From positions 8,338,461-8,402,460 of the forward strand of contig OY759270.1 of assembly GCA_963662155.1 (NCBI GenBank): 64,000 nt of DNA. Reading direction: 5' to 3'. Both the position numbers and the translations under genes were made by a program. This DNA is from Lamellibrachia columna (Eukaryota > Annelida > Polychaeta > Sabellida > Siboglinidae). Every line of letters starts with the position of its first letter. Within the stretch, counting starts at the first letter, position 1. The notes under the pieces are model-generated. The model made no database searches, had not been told where the DNA came from, and saw only the letters and a list, made by a program, of their open reading frames with translations. Below are positions 44,893 through 56,000 of this stretch, piece after piece.

Positions 44893-45965
44893 GATTTGGA
44901 AGATGACATATCTAGCAAGGTAATAAAATTTGCAGATGACACAAAAGTATTCAGAAAGGTTACTAATGTTACAGATAAACAAAGTTTATAGGATGATCTA
45001 GATAAATTAGTTAAATGGTCAGAAAAATGGCAAATGTTATTCAATTTTGGGAAGTGTAAATGCATACACATAGGACATGGAAACATGGACGAAGAATATA
45101 AAATAGGGGATGCTGTACTAGGTAGAACCACACAAGAAAAGGACTTAGGAGTAACATTTAGTGCTGACATGAAAATTTCAGAGCAATGTCGGATTGCTGC
45201 TTCGAAAGGAAATCAAGTTCTAGGGATAATTAGGAGAACTATCACGTATAAGGAGAAACAGCTAATTGTACCCCTGTACAAAGCAATAGTTAGACCACAT
45301 TTGGAATATTGTATTCAACCATGGAGGTCGTATCGTAAAAAGGACATAGACAAGCTAGAAAGGATACAATGAAGAGCAACTAAAATGATTCCAAAATTGA
45401 GAGACCTTAGTTACGAAAGCCACTTATTACACTGTGGTTTGACAACACTAGAGACCAGGATACTAAGAGGATACCAAATAGAAGTATTTAAAATAGTGAA
45501 CAGTTATGAGGATGTTGATAGGAATATGTTCTTCAAACTTAAAGAAGGCAGTAGAACCAGAGGACACAAAGCAGCATTAGTTAAGGAGCAGTGTAGGTTG
45601 GACAGGAGAAAGTACTCTTTCTCACAGAGGGTGATACATGAATGGAACAAACTGCCAAATGATTGTGTTAATGCTAGTAGTGTGAATATGTTTAAAAATA
45701 TAATTGACAGATATCTGATAAGGGCGGGCTACACATAGATGAAAAAAATCGTTGGACTCTCGATAAGCCAATGGCTTACTTGTCCACTTGCCATCTGGAA
45801 CTTGTTGTTTGGGATGGCAATCTTGTTAAAAAACCTTTAGAGTATTTTACTTAAACACCTACCGCCATCTATCGGCTTGCTGAGTGAGTAAGACGTATAA
45901 GGAATATCTTCATCTCTCTGTGATTTCAGTTGTTTCGTTCCACCAGTACTTTGATCAGCTCCCAT
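38954..45965 (-). CDS. BORCS5: BORCS5 (BORC complex subunit 5, myrlysin), 3 exons, 229 aa
   Basis: Exons in transcript order: 45965-45863, 41467-41097, 39169-38954 (TGA at 38954). The lengths 103, 371 and 216 give consistent phases (1, 0). The protein starts MGADQS, an N-myristoylation signal as in the human protein (MGSEQS). It continues with [30 protein letters not shown] and [18 protein letters not shown], then the helical [20 protein letters not shown] and [20 protein letters not shown] with FSMKPK at the end. In animals BORC sits on lysosomes and recruits ARL8 to link them to kinesins; BORCS5 anchors it through its lipid. The N-terminal region is somewhat longer than in human (about 196 aa). 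Intron 1 carries an antisense CR1 LINE and intron 2 a 1.5-kb minisatellite. The gene is divergent from the METTL25-like gene. Confidence 0.95.
39190..40732. repeat. Minisatellite, 31-bp unit in an alternating 62-bp pattern, about 49 copies
   Basis: Unit AGCACTAGGACGAGATTGAC plus ATTAAGAAAAT (type A) or ATTAAGATAAC (type B). For most of the array A and B alternate, giving a 62-bp higher-order repeat, with a few phase breaks (AA or BB) near 40130-40180, 40380-40480 and 40560-40660. Copies are nearly identical except the terminal ones. It starts about 20 nt upstream of BORCS5 exon 3 (acceptor before 39169). Confidence 0.97.
41780..42058 (-). mobile_element. CR1 LINE 3' fragment
   Basis: It has the family 3' end (AACAAGATTGCCATCCCAAA, CATTGGCTTATCGGGAGTCC) and then the C-terminal coding part in reverse (ACACAATCATTTGGCAGTTT). 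A jump to TTCCAGTTTGAAATCTCACC, which belongs further upstream in the reverse transcriptase, shows an internal deletion. It lies in BORCS5 intron 1. Confidence 0.8.
42060..42470 (-). mobile_element. L2-type LINE reverse-transcriptase C-terminal fragment
   Basis: The minus strand reads [20 protein letters not shown], then a stretch ending [20 protein letters not shown], the usual end of L2-type reverse transcriptases (stretch before YNxLP). It is not the same family as the neighbouring CR1. Confidence 0.72.
42481..42740. repeat. Minisatellite, 32-bp unit, 8 copies, nearly identical
   Basis: CTTCTTCCATTATAGGACTG then GGCCCGTATTAA, repeated every 32 bp with only one or two substitutions. It lies in BORCS5 intron 1 and is a likely recent expansion. 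Confidence 0.95.
42745..42965 (-). mobile_element. tRNA-derived SINE, minus orientation
   Basis: On the minus strand, CACAGCGAAATAACGCTGGA and the B-box-like AAGTTCGAGTCC (about 42890-42905) begin the element. The body follows with CCACCCCTTTGTATTTTTCA and GATCCCACACAGAGGG. It resembles the SINEs elsewhere but is diverged. Confidence 0.6.
42990..45835 (+). mobile_element. CR1 LINE, near-complete ORF2 (endonuclease and reverse transcriptase), inactivated
   Basis: The endonuclease part runs from [14 protein letters not shown] (about 43080) through [12 protein letters not shown] and [12 protein letters not shown] (43486-43800). The reverse transcriptase (from 44224) has [60 protein letters not shown] (catalytic FADD) and [20 protein letters not shown], ending YLIRAGYT at 45735. 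The family 3' end (CGATAAGCCAATGGC ... GATGGCAATCTTG) follows. Several in-frame stops (for example near 43133, 43189, 43371, 44989) and frameshifts make it non-functional. An AT expansion sits in the LIYINDL motif. It lies antisense in BORCS5 intron 1. Confidence 0.93.
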
Positions 45966-47045
45966 TTTATGTCAGACGTGTTAGAAAACCTACACAATGC
46001 GAGACATATAATTATTTATTAGCTAATTGGACATAATGACGTCGTTTTCATGCGATACCGGGAGAATCAAATCTATCTCTCATTTTGTTTACCCCAAGAT
46101 GAAAGGCGCACGAATGTATCAAATTGGACTTGTATGTCATGTACATTGCAGAAAGCTTTTCTCTGCGTTATTCTGTGTTACTTTTTTTTCCAGAGCGGAT
46201 TGAACTAGTTTGAGTTATTAAATGCAGTATACGTTAGAAATTAAGACAATCCCAATAAGTATGAAATTAATTAGAAAGATAATACAAGTGCGGCTTACTG
46301 ACCCATGTGAACAGCACATTTCGGATCCAGAGCCAATTACAACGGGCACCTGTCAAACGCACTTGCCCCCTAAATATCGCCCACATCTTCACACGGTAAC
46401 GCGTATATTCATTTATAATCGATAATATATTTGTTAATAACTTTTTCTGCTAATAAGTCACTTTATGTACACACAGATGCATTGATCTGGTGTAGACATA
46501 CTGAATCAGTGAATGTATATTTTGTTTCATCCTTTTATATTAATTATAATCTTGTTAACTGTTTCTTGTGTTGACTGTTGTCTTGAGTGTTGTTGTTGAT
46601 TAGTTGATTGTTATCCCATGCAGGGAAATGGAAAAAAACCTGTGATGGACTCACTAATTCTAGAGTAGGACACTTTTAAAAACCAGAAGGACCATAAGTG
46701 TACTTTGGTGTGCTTTAATGTGTTATCTTCGGTATTACTAATACTGGATACCAATTAAATCAAAGATAGAAGGGACCAACGGCTTTTACTGTCTCTTCCG
46801 AAACACACAGGCAAAGTGGGGTGAAAAAAATTGCCCAAGCTTCAAAATGGTGGAGGTGGTTTTGAACCCCGGTCCCTTCGACCGAAAGCCCAATGCTCTA
46901 CCACACAACCACCCTGCCCCACCGTTAGTACTTGCTGTTCTATTTGGTCCCACTAGGCAGTGGTTTCACTGTTGTTTTATATATGCCCATTTTAATATGT
47001 GTCAGTGACTCAGTGCTAGCTTTCAGACAGAGACACTGAAGGAAG
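45966..47045. promoter_or_regulatory. Divergent intergenic region of BORCS5 and the METTL25-like gene
   Basis: The two start codons point away from each other, 1,080 bp apart. TGACGTCG, a CRE-like site, lies at 46037-46044, about 72 bp upstream of the BORCS5 ATG. A SINE (46745-46925) and a SINE tail (near 46617-46668) lie toward the other gene. Shared promoter function is an inference from layout only. Confidence 0.4.
46745..46925 (-). mobile_element. tRNA-derived SINE, minus orientation
   Basis: Minus-strand reading: GTGTGGTAGAGCATTGGGCT (A box region), CCGGGGTTCAAAACC (B box), then TTGAAGCTTGGGCAA, CACCCCACTTTGCC and TTCGGAAGAGACAGTAAAAG. This is the best-preserved single-head copy of the family. 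It ends about 120 bp before the METTL25-like start codon. Confidence 0.82.
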
Positions 47046-50000
47046 ATGGAGGGGACAAAGCAGAAGGTTGCAGAAGAAATGACAGGCAGCAAGCAGCATC
47101 TGCTGCTGTCTCAGGTCGAGTTCAGTCTACGTCAAGTGAGCACATTTCTGTTGCCATACCTACCACTGGCCAACGCCCACAACAGTGACTTCATTGTGTG
47201 CAGACACTGGTGCCACCACACTCACCCCCTTGTTGCAACTGATCTGTTGAAACTCTCTGACAATGATCTGTGTATCCTGCCAAGCGGATCACTCTTTACA
47301 GACGACTCAGTGGGAATGAGAGAAGATTGCAGTCATGTGGTAGATGGGCAGTCTGACCTGGTTCAGTTCCAACAGGTTGCCCCCGGTGAAGAAACAAAGA
47401 GGTATGGTCTGTTACATTACTGAACATTCTTCAGGATAGTTCATTTTCAAATCAGATAACTTTCATTTTACATATCCAAGGTGTGTTTAGTTTACCTGGT
47501 AGAGGCTTTCATCAACGTGTCACGTTGATTTCATCAGTACCGATGACGCTTGATGACGTCATCGTACACGTGAGGCAGTTCATAATTGCCAGAACTGTGG
47601 TGCTGAGTACATTGGGGAGACAGGAAGACTACTAAAAACACGACTGGAGGAACACAGAAAGGATGTTGACAACACGAAAAAAGAGAAAAACACAAGGAGC
47701 GGGAAAAAAAGATTGATGTCTACCATCAATAAATCCGCCCTTACAGACCATGCGACAACTGAAAACCACATCATAGACTGGGAGGGAGTGAACATTGTAG
47801 ACAAGGAACCCAACCGAAGAATCCGGCACATCAAGGAAGCCATCTGGATCAGAAAAACTAGAACACCCATCAACAGAGACGAGGGCAATTATGAACTGCC
47901 TCACATGTACGATGACGTCATCAAGCGTCATCGGTACTGATGAAATCAACGTGACACGTTGATGAAAGCCTCTACCAGGTAAACTAAACACACCTTGGAT
48001 ATGTAAAATGAAAGTTATCTGAGATGGTCTGTTATATTTGGAAAGTCAACGTCAGTAACATAGGAAAAGGTTTAGGACAGAATAATTAATTTCTGGACAA
48101 CACATGTAGTGATGGGTAAAAAAAATTGTGAATTTTACAACTTTGAGGGAAAAGTGTAGTGTGTGTTAAAAGTGAACCATACTTCTCTTATGTCTTCTAA
48201 TCTTGGAATAGTTTGTCACCAGAAGCCTTTATGCAAGCATTGTTTTTATGCAATTTGTTGTTGTGCCGTTACATGCCACACTATTAAATAAAATTATTGT
48301 TAAAAAATTTAACAGTATTTAACAAGATTGCCATCCAAGGCAAAATACCCAGATGGCAAGTGGACCAGGAAACCATTGGCTTATCGAGAGCCCAACATTT
48401 AGAATAAATTTTTTATATATGTGTAACCCGCTCTTCTGAGATATTTGCCAGTTTTGCTTTTAAACATATTCACGCTGCTTGCATTTACACAATCTGTAGA
48501 TAATCTGTTCCATTCATTTATTGTCCTGTGTGAGAATGAGTACTTTCTGATATCCAATCTATACTAATCCTTCCCTAATGTTACTTCGTGTCCTCTAGTT
48601 CTACTATCTTTCATATTTGAGAAAAGATAAATCTATTCAATATCTTAAAAACTTCAATTTGATGTACTCTTAACTGCCTTGTCTCTTAAACCACATTATT
48701 TTAGGCATAGGACAAGACACCGGATGCTACCAAATCATCCTGATAGCAGAAACTAATGACTAGTGATTGTATTTTACATGCAGTGAAATCTTGTTAGTCT
48801 GTTTTATTAAGAAATCCACACTTTTATTTTCCCAAAAAAATCTTGACACACTGTAAATAGCTTAAGTGTCCTGTCATTTACCAATACAAATACTTCTTGA
48901 ATCCAGCCAAAACCCTGTGGAATCAAAGTGTGTGTACAAACGAGGTTCTACTATACATGATATTCAGTTGCTGAATTAATTTGTGTACTTTGTACTTGTA
49001 GTTTAATGGTGTGTGAAAACTCATCATGTGGTGGTAGACCCCCCCAATGGGACCGGTCCATCCATGCTAGATGGTCCCATACCAGTCTACAGGACTTTGT
49101 ACAGGAGGCAAGGCGTAACACATTACCTTATCTCAACGTGCTGACAGATGTCAGCCAACTCAAGTGTCAACTGCAACGGAACACATGTGACAAAATTCAC
49201 ATCAGCAACTTTATGTCACCAAAAAAGTCCCACGAAGTAGATGCGATGGCCGAGATGTGTGCGTTGCTTGCTAGAGACAGAGGCTTGTCCAAGGTTTGTA
49301 TGTAATAACCATCAGTATAACTATTAGCAACTGCTTGTTTTATGGCTTGCAGCCAGCCACAGGTAGTTAGCCCATCCTCACTAGCCAGGGGTGGTAGAAG
49401 TATTACACTAATAATTACAGTATCCCTGGCAGATTGACCTGTTGAAACGTGGATTTGTCAGTTTATCCCACACCATGTGCGGATGTACACTGAATCATTT
49501 GTACTTTGTCCCACTTCCTGCCTTGGTCCATGTGTTTCTGGGAACTAGACATGCGTGTGCCCAAAAACCAAAAGCGTTCCCATGAAATGCCCATAATTAG
49601 CCATCCAGCCAACGATGGCGGGTCCACAACCAATTAAAGTTATTCATACATATTATGTGGTTAGATACTGAATTTAATTTGTTCTACACATTTACATACA
49701 GTATGGTAAGAATCTTCCATAAATGAAGCAGATCGCTACAAGTAATGATGTTGTTATTAATATGTGGTAACATTTACCACTAAATTTATCATATAAACAA
49801 TGTTTAAGTTGGTTTGTACAGTAGGGGAAAGTGTGGAGAACTGTAGCAGAGAGCGGGGAGAACTGTAGGGAAGAGTAAGGAGAACTATAGGAGAGTGGGG
49901 AGAACTGGCACAATATATTTAGTTTTATTATGTTTTCTTTCTGTATACCTTGAGTGTTAACTATAGCAAATTATTTTTGCCTGTCCAGTATCATATAGCC

Positions 50001-53000
50001 ATACCCCAAGACATTGCAGTATTGTTTTTTAATGTAGTTTCTTCACATTTTTTTTTATTCTAAAAAGGTGACAATTTAGGGTCAACTGGGACACCACCAG
50101 GTTGAGGTAGGTTGCCTGGGATAAAGTGGGACATTGTTCAAGATAGCATTACCGACTACTACTGCATCCCAACAATTTATGTTAATATAACACTATTTGT
50201 ATGTTTATTCATCATTGCAGTGCATATGTGCCTATATGGCCTTCACATACATCTACAGGAAGTCAAACTTTGCAAATCTAAGCTCTGATTAAGGTTATAA
50301 TGTCATGAGATTGGCCTGAAAATTAATGTTTGTAATCACACATGGCAAATTATTAGTTATGTTATCTATCCAACAACACTTCTAAATAACTCAAAGCAAA
50401 CAGTCAGTTTCCTTTTAGGTAAGTCAACACTTGCTGTTCATCATCCTTGTCTGAGGAAGAACTGCCCAGTTGATTTCTACAGTAGAATATCTTCCATATC
50501 AACCACATTAGCCCATTTACCAATATTATGTTATTAAGTAGACAGGTCTTTAGACTATCAAGTAGTAAGTGAATATGAATCACAATTTTAAATCAACCTC
50601 TTCATTAAATGCTCAAAGCTTAGTAATGTCACCATGTTGCACACTAAAGGCTAAACTGCTTTTCATGCTTCCTTGTTTAAGATGTTGAATGACTTCAATG
50701 TTAGTAGAAAACATTATTTGTTTAAGTGTTGTAAATTTAGTAACCTTTGGATAGCTCAAGAGACATTCAGGATTCATTTAAATGCATCTCAGTTGAATGA
50801 GAAGCTTTGAAACCAGAGGTTATGTAAGTCAGGCAGGTTGCCTTTGCCATTGCAGCACCAATGAGTTGTGCTACCTGATAGATGCTCAATGGTTTTCTAG
50901 GGTTTCACATCATCCAGCTGTTCACTTCTCCATTGAAATAAGCTTTCAATGGCCCAGATCTGTGTAGGGGTTGTGTTTGATGGCTTGTGTGTGGAGGCAG
51001 CGTTATGAACGCCACGTTCTCCTCGCTCACGTGAAGTGACATGTCCCTCCTGCTTCTGGCCTTTCATGAACCCTGATTTATCCAGGTTATACATTCCTCT
51101 ACCTCCAATGCTGTTTTCTTTAATGAAGTTTTCTAAGAGATTAAATAATTCACTGGCAGTATGCCTATTAAAGACAGAAGCACATGCCGGCAAGGTTGGG
51201 TCAGGGCGACGGATTTAAAATCGAGGGTGCCATTCCTTGCCTGAAATCTTGTTTTCAGCCCACATGTTTACTATTCGTACCTTGTTTTTCAATGCCATCT
51301 GACAAGCCAACTGCCTAGATTTCATTGCAGTTAGTCCATGAAACATCCTAGCTATAATATCCAAGTATTCAACAAGAGTTTCTACCTGTTCATAAGTGAA
51401 CACGTGGCTGTGTTGTTAGTTTGGTATGAAGTTGTCAGTTTGTATCATCTTTATTCTGCTTAACATATCTTGCCAGGACACTCTTTGATATACCTTTCTC
51501 TTCTGATAATTTCCAAATAGATTTCCCCTCAGTTACAGCTTTGACAGCTCAAAGCCATTGCTGGGCAATTTTCAGTTTTATTTTGTAGTAACAAGGCATA
51601 GTCTTACTGTAGTAAGAGAAAAGTTGGCAGTTTGATTTTGTAACTTGTCTTGTCACCAGCCTCAGAAAGTTATGTTATATTGCTTACAACTACACAATTA
51701 ATCATAAGCACGATTGATAAAGGTGACTATTGACAGGTCAAAGCTAATTAATATCTTAAGACGTTTGTTGGTTCCTTAGTTGTTGCAAATATTATGCTTA
51801 CATTACCAGTGGATTTTACAATGAAGTATTTACAAAGAATATCAAGGACAAGCTTCATCCGTAAATCTGACATGAGCCGTTGCTACCATCTACTGTCTAC
51901 TGTTTGCATTAACAGTGACAAATTGACACATTTGGGAACACTCACCAGGTACCGGAGAGAAGTGGGACACTGTGTCCCAGTTCTCCCCACACTAAATCTT
52001 ATGGGAAAATGGCTACACAGTACTTTATTTCTGTCATAAACAATCCTATGGCTTCCGAAGATTTTGTGCAAAAGGTATTACATTGCAGCCAGACTACACT
52101 AGTGGATTAAGTCTATTTGCTAAGTTGGAACACATGTTGTCCGGGTATGCAGAAAGAAGCTAACTTGAATCTGATTGGCTGAAAATATCTGTAAATAAGT
52201 AGATGTGTCTTACTTCACCACCGTCCCAGCTCTCCCCGCTCTCCCCTACATATTACACCATTCCAATTCTCCCTGCCCTCCCTACATATTACATCATCCC
52301 TGTTCTCCCCTACATATTTCACCATCCCAGGTCTCCCCTACTTATTAAACTGTGTCTATTCATCCACCTGTCCTCTACATATTACGCATTCCCTGTTCTC
52401 CCCACTCTCCCCTACATATTACACCGTCCCTCTTATCCCTTTCCCCATACTTGTTACACCATCCCTGTTCTCCCCACTCTCCTCTACATATTACACCGTC
52501 CCTCTTATCCCTTTCCCCATACTTGTTACACCATCCCTGTTCTCCCCACTCTCCTCTACATATTACACCGTCCCTCTTATCCCTTTCCCCATACTTGTTA
52601 CACCGTCCCTGTTCTCCCCACTCTCCTCTACATGTTACACTGTCCCTCTTATCCCTTTCCCCATACTTGTTACACCGTCCCTGTTCTCCCCACTCTCTAT
52701 ACATATTACACTGTCCCTCTTATCCCTTTCCCCATACTTGTTACACCGTCCCTGTTCTCCCCACTCTCCTCTACATATTACACTGTCCCTCTTATCCCTT
52801 TCCCCATACTTGTTACACCGTCCCTGTTCTCCCCACTCTCTATACATATTACACTGTCCCTCTTATCCCTTTCCCCATACATGTTACACCGTCCCTGTTC
52901 TCCCCACTCTCCTCTACATATTACACCGTCCCTCTTATCCCTTTCCCCATACTTGTTACACTGTCCCTGTTCTCCCCACTCTCCTCTACATATTACACTG

Positions 53001-56000
53001 TCCCTCTTATCCCTTTCCCCATACTTGTTACACCGTCCCTGTTCTCCCCACTCTCTCTACATATTACACTGTCCCTCTTATCCCTTTCCCCATACATGTT
53101 ACACCGTCCCTGTTCTCCCCACTCTCTCTACATATTACACTGTCCCTCTTATCCCTTTCCCCATACATGTTACACCGTCCCTGTTCTCCCCACTCTCTCT
53201 ACATATTACACTGTCCCTCATCCCTTTCCTCATACTTGTTACACCCTCCCTGTTCTCCCCACTCTCTCTACATATTACACTGTCCCTTTTATCCCTTTCC
53301 CCATACTTGTTACACCGTCCCTGTTCTCCCCACTCTCTCTACATATTACACTGTCCCTCTTATCCCTTTCCCCATACTTGTTACACCGTCCCTGTTCTCC
53401 CCTACATATTATACTGTTCTTCCCATTCTCCCCTACATATTACAATGTCATGTTTTTGTTGGAGGTATTTCAATGGTTAATTAGTTTTTACTCAGTCCTA
53501 AACATTGCTTTGAAAAAGATTGGCTTTAATGTTGTTCCATAATGATGATGAGTTCTCCCGTTCGGACAGGTTGTTGACATCGGAAGTGGGCGTGGCTATC
53601 TTGGTTGTCAGATGGCGCTGATGTATAACCTGAAGGTGCTTGGGATTGATTCTTCACAAACAAACACAGAAAGTGCCGGAACCCGGGCGGGGAAACTTGG
53701 GAAACAATGGGAAGGTTTAATCAGGAATGCACATGAGGGAAAACTTGACAAAAGCCTTCGATTAAAGGCAGTGAAAGGATCGAAAGAAAGATCGCTAGCA
53801 GACCTGCCCAAGGCTCAAAACAAAGACGAAGATATACCAGACCTAAGTCAGGTGTTTAACGATGAAAACAGTTTTGGGATTGATTTGGAAAGATCTCAAG
53901 AGGATAGTCTTATGGATGACAAGAAAAAAATAGAAATCACAGTTTCAGACAATTTTAATCAGAACTGCTGTGTCTCAGAAAAAGCTACAAATAGTTCTTG
54001 CAGTGAATGTTGTCCTATAAAGACGACTGCAAGAAGTAAACAGCATGGAATAGATAGAAATGAGAAAACAAAACGTGACATGAAAGTTCAAAGTAATGAG
54101 TTGGATGACATTCAGTCAACAATAACTCAAGAAGATGCAGGCCATAAAACGACGTCAAAGAACAGGAAACTTCGACAGGGTGAGAATACCACATATGTTG
54201 CCATAACTCGCTATGTTACACCTGATCTCCATCTGCTCGAGTTGTTTGACACACACAGCACATGGTCATCATCCAAGAACAAACAGACTGGGTCCAGTAA
54301 TGACCGGGACGAGGCACTGTTGTTAAGTGGACTGCACACATGTGGCAATCTGGCCTCAAGCACGCTTCAACTGTTCTGCAACAGTGGCGCCGCCAAGGCC
54401 CTCTGCAACGTTGGCTGCTGCTACCATCTGTTGGACGAACAGTTTCTCACGAGTCCGTTTTCTAAACAGGAAGGTTAGTGCATTGTTCAGTAAGTGTACC
54501 AAGGTAAGTATAATGGTGCTTCAAGTGTTTTGTCACAAGTTCTTGACTCTGTGTCTTCCATTAACTTCATCTTATTCTCTTCATGTCGTCAAATGGTCTT
54601 CCTTCTATCCAGTTCTATATTTTCGTTCCCATCGTCATTTTCCTGGCATCCTTCAGTTACCAGTTTCAAAAGTCCCTTGACTTGTAGGTTGTGTCAATTT
54701 GTGTATGATCTAATTTTCCCCTGATAAATTTTCGGTTATTTCTGAAAAATTTTAATGTGTCATATTATTATTAAACAGGACACATTGACAGGGGTGTTGT
54801 CATTTGGTGGGATTTTATGACAGCAATATTTAATTCTAAATTACTAGCTAGTGGTATACATGTATTTTTGAGTCATTATACTTTACGCAGCCTTCTGGGG
54901 CTAGGAGTTTGTGAGACTTGAAGTGTGCATAATTTACGCAGCCTTCTGGGGCTAGGAGTTTGTGAGACTTGAAGTGTGCATAGTTTACGCAGCCTTCTGG
55001 GGCTAGGAGTTTGTGAGACTTGAAGTGTGCATAGTTTACAATTACACAAGGGTTTATTCATGTGTTGGTTACTTACATAATTAATATAAAGCACATTTTG
55101 CATATATCATTTAAAATGCATGGCTAAGCTAAAGAAAGTGGCATGTATGATAGTTAGAAACCTTGACACATTGCTGCCTCAGTTATCAGCCTGGTGTATC
55201 TGGTCAGAAACTGTGTGCTCTAATATATGCTCAATGGCTTTTAGAAAATTAGCTAAAATAGCTACAATATTAACACTGCAGCTGTGAGCTTCCATAAATG
55301 TCACCGACATCATCCTTTGCTTGGCAGATACCACAGGTGACAGCACTATGCAATCTGGCTTCCCAATGTCATCGTATCTGCGACAGCATGGCTGTCAGCT
55401 TGGGAGAAATGCCAGGATGTTGGCATCTCAGGCACCAGATCGACTGGCCAATCACAGGAAGGTTGGCATTCCAGAAAGTTTTTGTGTTTAAAATGTTTTC
55501 AAAAACATAATTCTCTAGTGGGTAGGAGGTGTGCTGAACATATACACTAAAATACAAACTTGACATAAATTTCATTTGTAATTACAGATCGTAGTTTAAT
55601 TGATTACAAATGATTGTGTTTCCAGTTGTAATTGAACTTAACCAGTGCGCCTGTCAGCCTTTGTTTGGCTCTACTTGAATCTTAGATCTGCATTTTTTCA
55701 AAAGTTCAAATTTATCTAAAATTTTCATTTGGCAACCCTGAAGTCCGACAAAACCTTGTCACGATTAATCTGACACATGATGTCCCAGCCACCAACATGA
55801 AGTCTTGCAAGGATCCAAGTGAGCCCCTTAATTGCGCTCGACCATAATCTAGAGCATTCAGTGTCATATTCCTCTTGCATGTGCACACATTTTCAGCAAA
55901 ATTCATAATCCGTGATAAATCTCAACAATTTTGAAATTGGGGGGTTCCTTTTGTGGGGGGTGTGGTATGTTAATCCAGCACTGATATGGGAGCATGGTAA

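Noticed and set aside
52203..53542. Frames of 396 and 425 codons rich in Pro, Leu, Ser, Tyr
   Set aside because: They run through a pyrimidine-rich minisatellite with no start context or family similarity, inside an intron.
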